A stretch of DNA of 64,000 bases from NCBI RefSeq assembly GCF_030272615.1, contig NC_081411.1:825710397-825774396 (forward strand), written 5' to 3'. Under the pieces are notes generated by a model. That model was not told the origin of the DNA, did not search any database, and was given only the letters and a program-made list of their open reading frames with translations. The position numbers and the translations under genes were made by a program. Within the stretch, counting starts at the first letter, position 1; the number at the start of each line of letters is the position of its first letter. This document shows, one piece after another, positions 57,376 to 64,000 of the stretch. The DNA is from Cryptomeria japonica (taxonomy: Eukaryota; Streptophyta; Pinopsida; Cupressales; Cupressaceae).

Positions 57376-58180
57376 TTGTCTTCATTTTCATCATTTGGTA
57401 CACATCCAAATTCCCCCCCCCCCCCTTCTCTTTTCTTAGTATCTCAATTTAAGATCAGCAAGTTTTTTCAATTTCAACTCATATATGCTACATTGTTCAT
57501 CTCCTAGTCTAGTTGATCAATCAAACCCTATTTTTCTCATCACATACAATAGGAGGAATAGAAACCCTAAGAGATAGTCCTTGGATCTCTCTTTCTCACA
57601 ATAAGTAGCCAAAGTGAGCTATCTCCCTAGGCTCTTTCGTATTCCCATTGTGTTGGCTAAAGTGGGATTAGGTCCTAGTCACCCAGTCTCGCTTTTTCCC
57701 CTCCACACTTTTAGACTCTTCTCAAACATTAAAAACAGATTTGTTCATTTATCATATCACAATTTAAGTGCCTATAAAACTTAAGAATACACAAATTTTA
57801 GTTGAAACTCCTCAGGCAACCTGCAAAAACAACGAATCAATAGCCATATTGTTTTTGAGTGAAAGACGTGTTATTGGACAAATGTCCTGCAAAAACTGGT
57901 TAGGCTATGAAAAATCTCAAAACTGATTAGGAATAGCATTAGCATCATCAAAATTCAATCAATAAAAACCCTAAAATGCAATTTTTTTTTATACAAGAAA
58001 GCAGAAACTCATACGATCTTTCTCACCTACCTATACAATAATTATCACCTAATCGTACAACAAAGAAAAGAATATTCGTACTATGAACTAAAGAATGTCA
58101 TACGAGATTCTATAGAATGTATGGACAGATCCAAAGGATGAGAATTTGATGATCTGCAAGGCCAAAAATTGAGTTTTGGG

Positions 58181-58197
58181 CCCCACGGTGGGCTCCA
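58181..58197 (-). other. element C primer-binding site
   Basis: Minus strand TGGAGCCCACCGTGGGG, five bases inside the 5' LTR end. It starts with TGG as tRNA-primed sites do and differs from the gypsy A/B site. tRNA not identified. Confidence 0.6.
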
Positions 58198-58202
58198 ATT
58201 AA

Positions 58203-59261
58203 TGTTTGCGTGAAATATGGAATCTGCATCTACAACACAAACACTCAATAGATTATAACATGCATGGTTAGTTGATCAAAATCAATAAATGTAAAATAAT
58301 AACAAATCGACCTATTGCCTCCTAAAAGATGCGAGTATAGATTTGCTTTCAGATTTGTCTAAGTAATACAAGTGACTTGACTACACCAAGATGGAGGATT
58401 TAATCTATATGAATGCAAACTAGATGAATACAAGCTTAACAAATTAAGCTAGATTAATCTAAAATGATATGAGATACATGATTGTATGCATGATTAATCT
58501 AAGATGCTAATTATGCTAGATGATTGAGATAAAAAAATGACTATAGTAACGATGCTAAAATCTAGGATGCAAGGGATCTCTATTGCTCCAAAATGAGGGG
58601 TAATTATAGGAATTCCAAGGCCAAAGGTGAGGTGGTAGGAATCGACGGTCCAAATTTGATCTGAAGATACCAAGGGCTAAGATTGGGGAAGTTGGAGAAG
58701 AGGTTGGAGGAAGGAACACTTTTCATCTCTGTGGTGACAAGTGTCAAGGATCCTTTCTCATGAGAGGGAAAATGTCCAAGGGAGGAGACATGTGGCAAAA
58801 GCGCCATGTGTCTCAAGGGGAGAATATTTAACCCATAAGAGGTTAGGATGTGCAAGATAGGATAGGGTTAGTTAAACCCAGGATTAGATAGAATGGGTTA
58901 GGCTAGAGGGTGGTTAGGTTAGGTGGTTAGAAGTTAAGAGCCATGTGCTCATATTTGAATTTAGAAATTCAAATATTAGGAAAAGATAATTAATTTCAAC
59001 AAATCATGATTTGATTTGTTTTAACTAATTATGAGATTAAAAGAGTGAATTAACATGGGGGGAGGATTAATTAATTTAGATTAATTAATCAAAGGGGATT
59101 ATTGAAATGAACTCAATGAATAAATACTTAGATTTATTTATAAGTAGACTAAATGGGAAAATTAATCAAATTATTTGTGAATTCAATTAATTGGGAAGGG
59201 TTATTAATTCAATAACTAAGTATTTAATTAATTATCTTCAAACCATTTTTAGGTGTATACA
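58203..59261 (-). repeat. element C 5' LTR (1059 bp)
   Basis: Plus-strand ends TGTTTGCG and TGTATACA. On the minus strand it starts TGTATACACCTAAAA. Contiguous counterpart of the interrupted LTR at 16742-17088 plus 38903-39606. Confidence 0.85.
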
Positions 59262-60464
59262 TTAATAAGCTAGGAGGATTAAGAGATGTGTGAAATAAGT
59301 GAGGTTGAATGCCTTCAAATATTAGGACATAGCATCAAATTTCACTATATGTGTACTTAGTCAACTTAGGGTGTAAAAACTATGGGAAGCTATCAAACAA
59401 ATTTTGTATTTGAATTTTACAAAGGTAAGGTTCAAGTATATGACTATAGGGTCAACCTTGTGATTACATAAATGGCTCTAGATGAGAAAATAATCATATA
59501 TAGGTGTGTAACGACTATATAGGTGTAATAGTTCGAAATATGGGTGTTCACTAGTTTAACTATGTAAACAATGAACCAACCCCCTTCCAATTACCACAAC
59601 ATGAAAGGGGAATGAAATCAATAGATTCACCCCCAAATTATTTGAAAAAGGTTGAATTTTAATTTAATTATACTCCCTTTTTTATTGAGTTGAAAATTAA
59701 CTATGGAAAGATGTAATTTGAATGTAAGATCTAGGGATAGAGATGTAAAATTCACAAGAATCAACTTGCACAAGTAGTCTCTGATTCAAATATGTAGACA
59801 CAATATACAAATTTGTAGATAGGAAGAAGAGAGGAACCTACATCTGAAATCTAGACTCAAAAATGTCAGACAATGTTTCTTAGGGTGACCTTGTCCAGAA
59901 GCTTGGACGCAAACAATGGGTATCTTTTTGGGATCAATATGTTGCTTTGAGTGTTTCTCTGAAGTTTCATCAGAAAGTTGTTGGACAATGTCACTTAGGG
60001 TGATCTTGTCCTCCAATTTTTGCCTCTACAAAAGTTGAATTTGTGTATCTTGGCCTATTCTTCCCGAATATATAATTTTTGCCTCTATATCATGTCACTT
60101 GCACATGTACATAGGAAAATGGTGTTGTTGATAGGGATTTGCCTAGGTCAAACCCTAGGTTTAGAATTAACCCTATAATTGAATTAAAATTTAAAAAGAT
60201 AGCTCTAGAGGAAAATTCTAAATATTACACCTCGAGCTTATTAAAATTGATTATGGTTGATGATGTGATGCTCTTGAATGTGGTCCCAACTTTTGATGCA
60301 ATAACATGACATGACATGACAAGACATAGATGAATTAATCATAAACACATGCTTGCATGAAGATTGTTCTAATTTGTTGCTTAGATCTCAAGAACGCCTT
60401 GAAGGATATGGTGGGATGAAATGTCGCCTTGATGCTTGATGGATGTAAGTGGATTCCTATATAC
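59262..60464. other. intergenic, no gene seen
   Basis: AT-rich. A 25-bp imperfect direct repeat (GACAATGT...TTAGGGTGAYCTTGTCC) occurs at 59867 and 59984. A short minus-strand frame spanning it has no domain. Confidence 0.55.
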
Positions 60465-60748
60465 ATATAAGCTTCTAGATTCAGTTGTGTACAATTTTTT
60501 GCATCAAAGTTTCAATTCACACTCTGTGATTCATTATCAAGATGAAAGAGCTGTAGGAGAAAAAAAATAGATGAAATTGTAGACCAATGCCAGATAAAAA
60601 GGATGTGACCAAGGAGAAAGGGTGGCATTGGTCTGCAATTTCATCTATTTTTTCTCCTATAGCTCTTTCTTCCTGATGATGAATCACGAAGTGTGATTCG
60701 AAACGTTGATGCAAAAAATTGTACACAATCGAATCTAGAAGCTTATAT
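60465..60748. repeat. 284-bp inverted repeat (long hairpin), possible Penelope-like element terminus
   Basis: Left arm 60465-60592 and right arm 60623-60748 are reverse complements at roughly 90%, with a 30-base loop. The outer ends share TATAAGCTTCTAGATT and the inner ends CCAATGCCA. Words such as CCTGATGA...CGAAACGTT in the right arm are typical of the hammerhead-bearing terminal repeats of Penelope-like elements, which are reported from conifers. A MITE or microRNA-type foldback are alternatives. No RT gene is seen nearby. Confidence 0.75.
60673..60704 (+). ncRNA. hammerhead-ribozyme-like core
   Basis: CTGATGA (60673-60679), then a 7-bp stem GAATCAC/GTGATTC (60681-60687 with 60693-60699, loop GAAGT), then GAAAC (60700-60704): the conserved core order of hammerhead ribozymes. 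One unpaired T at 60680 departs from the ideal. I could not find convincing stem I and stem III partners or a cleavage triplet, so activity is doubtful. The opposite arm has a decayed copy on the minus strand (60541-60509). Confidence 0.45.
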
Positions 60749-63029
60749 TTATCTAACATGGATTGTGGAAATCTGATCTCTCTAATGGATTCCTAGATAT
60801 TTCTAATATGATAATGACAATAGAATGAATTGAAAGGATTCCCTTATATAGGGTTCTCAAGGTATTTCATAAATCAGGCTAACCTCCAATGGTGATATTG
60901 AGGCATTGGGATTGAGAACCAACTTGATAGAATCAAGCACCAACATATTCAAATTTGGGCCTAGTTTTGAGGGACAAGGATTCCCTAGGTACCCTTTTCC
61001 ACTTAAAATAGGTTTAATAAGTTGTTAATAAGGTGCACTCAATCCATGGTAGAGGTTCAGATCACCATGCAAACATATGACATCAGTTTTGTACTATAAA
61101 GGCTAGAAATAGGCTTGGATAAGAGCCGAGAGAAAACACACTAAGGAAAGGGCACAAAAGTAGTGTACAATTTTGCAGGGTTACACTTTGTGATGCCACA
61201 TTTAGCCCCCACTTTAGTGAGAGAATGAGCCTACATATATAGTCACAGTAAAGGAGAAGAAAGAGAGAAAGAAACATGAGCAATTGGGAGCAAGATTACA
61301 AAGAGATAAGACTTCACTAAATTCAAGGGAACAAGCCCCCAAGCTTAGGATCTTAACTCACACCATCACATACAAGGATGCTCAAAACAAATCAAAAAAA
61401 AAAGTCAAAAAAAAAAAGATAAAGAAAGACAAGAGACACACAAAAGGCATTAGTTTTAAAAACAAAGGCTCCAATTCAACTAGTTGAAGAGACCTCGATA
61501 ACCAAAATGTCTCAACTGCAAATATCATTCTTACAATACTATTACAAGCGCACAAGTGGTCACATGGAAAAAGAAAGAGCATACATCAAGTGATGAGACA
61601 AGAAACCATGATCCAACAACTAGCAAAGTGTGTTATGCTATGGGCTCATGGGGGAAGGAGAAAGGAAATATGGATTCCATGGGCTAGCAAGCTATGTTAT
61701 GCTTGGTGATCCATGAAAGCATGAATTATATGAGACAAAAAGTTGAATTATGTTTTGTGACCTATGTGAAAGGTAAAGGAAGAGTCAAAAGGTCTAGCAA
61801 GTTGTGTAATGCTAGTCAAGTCATCCTAAAAAAAATGGAAATTGTCAAGTGAAGCTTTCTTTTTACAAGGAAATTTCAAAAGGTCTAGAAAGTTGTGTTA
61901 TGCTAGTCAACAATGAAAGGAGAGTCAAAAGGTCTAGCAATTTGTGTTATGCTTGTCAACTCGTCCTTAAAAAAGGAAGGATTTTGACAAGCAAAACTTT
62001 TTCATTACAAGGAAAACAACTAAGAAAGGTGTTACTGGGACACCACAACAAGGATAACCAAACAAAACATTTTGTGTAAGGAAATCCACAACAAAATGAA
62101 ACTGCAAACGAGCAACAAGGAGGTTTCATGCATAACCACCACCACCCCCCCCAGCCCCAGCCCCAACCTCACCCCTTAAGATGCCAACATAGCCCTATAT
62201 TGACATCTTAAGATAAAAAGAAATGGAACAAGGATAAAATGTTGTCATCACCAAGGAGATATGCTTTAGGCAAAAATGCATATGCACTCCAAACCAAAGA
62301 GGGAATATCTCTTTTAAGGAAGAGGTAGTTGTAAAAGAGGTATCTTGCAACAAATGAAAAGGGATCCTTTTTGAGGATGCATAATGAAAAGAGGAAAGAT
62401 ATCTTTATTCACAAGACACCTACTGAAGGGGAGATCTTTGACAAAGGGAAAAGAAAGGAAATCAAGGATGTGATGTCGATACCTAGGAGAGATAATTTTT
62501 AAAAACACTTTAAATTAAGGGAGAGGTCCTAACCAAGGAAACACACCTCCAAGCACAAGTAAAATCCATGTAAAGGACAAATAATTCTATGCAAGAAAGA
62601 GTGTTTGTATAAAAGATACAACTCACTAAAGGAACATGTAAATCTTTGAAAAGGGAGAAGATTGAAACACTACCCTTGCCCCCCAAACATGGAGACAAGA
62701 ATAAGAAGGCAATTATGTTGCTAGCCAAGTATGATTGTACATGAAATTATACCACCATGAATGACAGAAAAATCCCCAAAAAGGTAAGCTACTAATTGTG
62801 TCGACTTGAATTTCATCCTCAGAATGCTACCTGTAACAAGTTAGTTTCACAAAATACAAATGGAAATTCTACAAGAAATCCAAATTCAACCAATGAAACT
62901 ACATGAAATACATATAAAATAAAAATACTAATATTAACTTCATGGTTTATGTCTCATTGTGTCCTAACTCCACTGTTCCTGGTTGCGAATGGTGTGCTCT
63001 CAGACAATGCATTGATAGCTTCCAAGATG
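60749..63029. other. intergenic, decayed repeats
   Basis: Contains the GTCTAGCAAGTTGTG repeat group (61619-61960), an A-rich stretch at 61390-61430, a C-rich run at 62140-62176 and a small hairpin (62174-62212: CTTAAGATG / CATCTTAAG). No gene seen. Confidence 0.5.
61619..61960. repeat. dispersed repeat of GTCTAGCAAGTTGTGTTATGC
   Basis: Five variants at about 61619, 61683, 61791, 61882 and 61931, three of them preceded by TCAAAAG. Spacing is irregular (49-108 bp). Confidence 0.7.
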
Positions 63030-63979
63030 GCATATGAAGAATGGACTGATAACTGATAGTTAACAAATGCTATGATATGCAATACTACTTGATTATGCTA
63101 AAATGATTATGCTATATGATAATTGCTAAATTGTTTCAAGATTAAAACTCACGGATACAAATGATTGGCTTGCAAATTCACTTGAAAACTAACTTGAAGA
63201 TTCTTGAAGATTAACTCTCTCTCAACTGAAGCTCTTGATTTTATAGACTTTGAGAGGATAAGATGATGTGGCTTAGATCAACGGTCATAATTAGATCTGC
63301 AGATTTGGATGGTTGTGAGCAAAGGTGAAGGTTGAGAGAAAGGGGGAAGGAGAAGACAAGTGTCACTCATCTCACCTTGACTGGGTTGCTAACTGAGAGA
63401 ATCTAGGTATAGTTGGAGAAGATTTAGGCATGATAGGACAAGTGGACTCAAGTCCTTCCTAAGAGGTAGGGGGTGTTGGAGAGAATATAGGAGAAGGTTA
63501 TGAAATATGTGTACGTACACAATATTCATTAAGTTTGGAAGTTGGAGATAAATGATGAATTATATTTAAGAAATATTAATTTCCTTAGCCACATGTTTAA
63601 TGAGCTGGCAAAGGGAAGATGAAGTGGAGATGGAAGGTGAGTTGGAAAAGGGATTTAAATAATTTAGAAATTATTTAATATTTGAGACTATAGGATAGGA
63701 GAATAACTATTAAATATTAGATATTTAATTGATTGAAGGAGATAATTAAATATTAGATATTTAATTAACTTGGTTAAAAGGATAATAAAATCTTAGATAT
63801 TTAATTAATTAGAAGAATAGAATAGATGAATTAATTAATAAAATATTAATTAATAGAAAGATACAAAAAATGAATTAAATAAATAAATCTTTTCAAATTA
63901 ACTATTTAATAGAAGAATAATTATTAAATAAATATAAAATATTTATTTAATCGCTCATAGCCATTTTTATGTGTATACA
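63030..63979 (-). repeat. possible LTR at the window edge, minus orientation
   Basis: The right end TGTATACA (63972-63979), read on the minus strand, gives TGTATACACATAAAAATGG, very like the element C LTR start. AT-palindromes precede it, as in the other LTRs. The left end was not located and the partner LTR would lie elsewhere. Confidence 0.4.
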
Positions 63980-64000
63980 CTAATGTCACATAGTGAGGAG

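Larger units (their letters stand above)
55058..58180 (-). other. element C leader, part next to the 5' LTR
   Basis: Non-coding. Contains an LTR-like segment ending at 56477, a group of GGCACCCTRGTCC words (57210-57375), a C-run at 57412-57424, and TCTCGTATGAC-type words (minus strand, about 58010-58110). Possibly another decayed insertion. No gene seen. Confidence 0.5.
16742..59261 (-). mobile_element. element C: minus-strand gag-only Ty3/gypsy LTR element, host of the nested insertions
   Basis: The two LTRs share both ends (plus strand TGTTTGC...TGTATACA). The left copy is cut at 17088 by the copia element and resumes at 38903, ending at 39606. The right copy is 58203-59261. Flanks are GTAAT (16737-16741) and TTAAT (59262-59266), a near-match 5-bp target duplication. 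A polypurine tract lies inside the left LTR and a primer-site-like sequence inside the right LTR, which sets the minus orientation. With the copia element and gypsy B removed, it is about 9.1 kb. It contains a decayed gag and no pol, so it depended on another element. LTR divergence is about 8% by eye over 395 bp, making it the oldest layer. Confidence 0.8.

Noticed and set aside
60517-60759. 80-codon minus-strand frame
   Set aside because: Lies wholly within the inverted repeat; chance frame.

Overview
The window is nuclear DNA of a seed plant, most likely a gymnosperm. It holds one multi-exon gene with plant-type splice sites and a very AT-rich intergenic space. About two thirds of it is one stack of LTR retrotransposons inserted into each other. 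No ribosomal RNA, functional tRNA, CRISPR array or prokaryotic operon was seen.

Layout. Bases 1-6940 are intergenic: a long GA-rich tract with a pure (GA)n core, several short tandem duplications, and a degenerate repeat of about 107 bp just upstream of the gene. Bases 6943-13297 form the only intact gene: a 699-residue ankyrin-repeat protein in two exons (7135-7857 and 11314-12690), split by a 3456-bp phase-0 GT-AG intron that contains a dead retroelement fragment. Bases 13298-16741 hold a tRNA-derived SINE head and a cluster of GAAC/GTTC inverted repeats.

Bases 16742-59261 are one nested transposon complex, readable from LTR ends and target-site duplications. The outer shell is element C, a minus-strand, gag-only Ty3/gypsy element with 1.06-kb LTRs. 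A Ty1-copia element (17089-38897, duplication GTAAT) lies inside its 3' LTR. The copia element is itself split by gypsy A (22601-38635, 16.0 kb, duplication CATGG/CATAG). A second member of the gypsy A family, gypsy B (43445-55057, 11.6 kb, duplication GGTAT), sits in the internal region of C. LTR divergence by eye (C about 8%, copia about 5%, A and B about 3%) agrees with that nesting order.

Gypsy A carries gag, an aspartic protease, a G-patch domain, reverse transcriptase, two RNase H domains and integrase in a single frame broken by 11 stops. Downstream lies an antisense gene for a plant mobile domain (PMD) protein with a coiled-coil tail. The two RNase H domains suggest the Tat/Ogre-Retand branch. 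Gypsy B keeps gag and protease, but its RT-RNaseH-integrase block is replaced by an unrelated reading frame, so it looks non-autonomous. A, B and C share near-identical polypurine tracts and the LTR start TGTA(G/T)ACACCTAAAA, so C belongs to the same lineage.

Bases 59262-64000 are intergenic or decayed repeats. They include a 284-bp near-perfect inverted repeat carrying a hammerhead-ribozyme-like core (a candidate Penelope-like element remnant) and an LTR-like segment ending at 63979. The most unusual signals are this ribozyme-bearing hairpin, the three short-unit CGTCTG arrays present only in gypsy A (two sense, one inverted), the antisense PMD gene, and the replacement frame in gypsy B.
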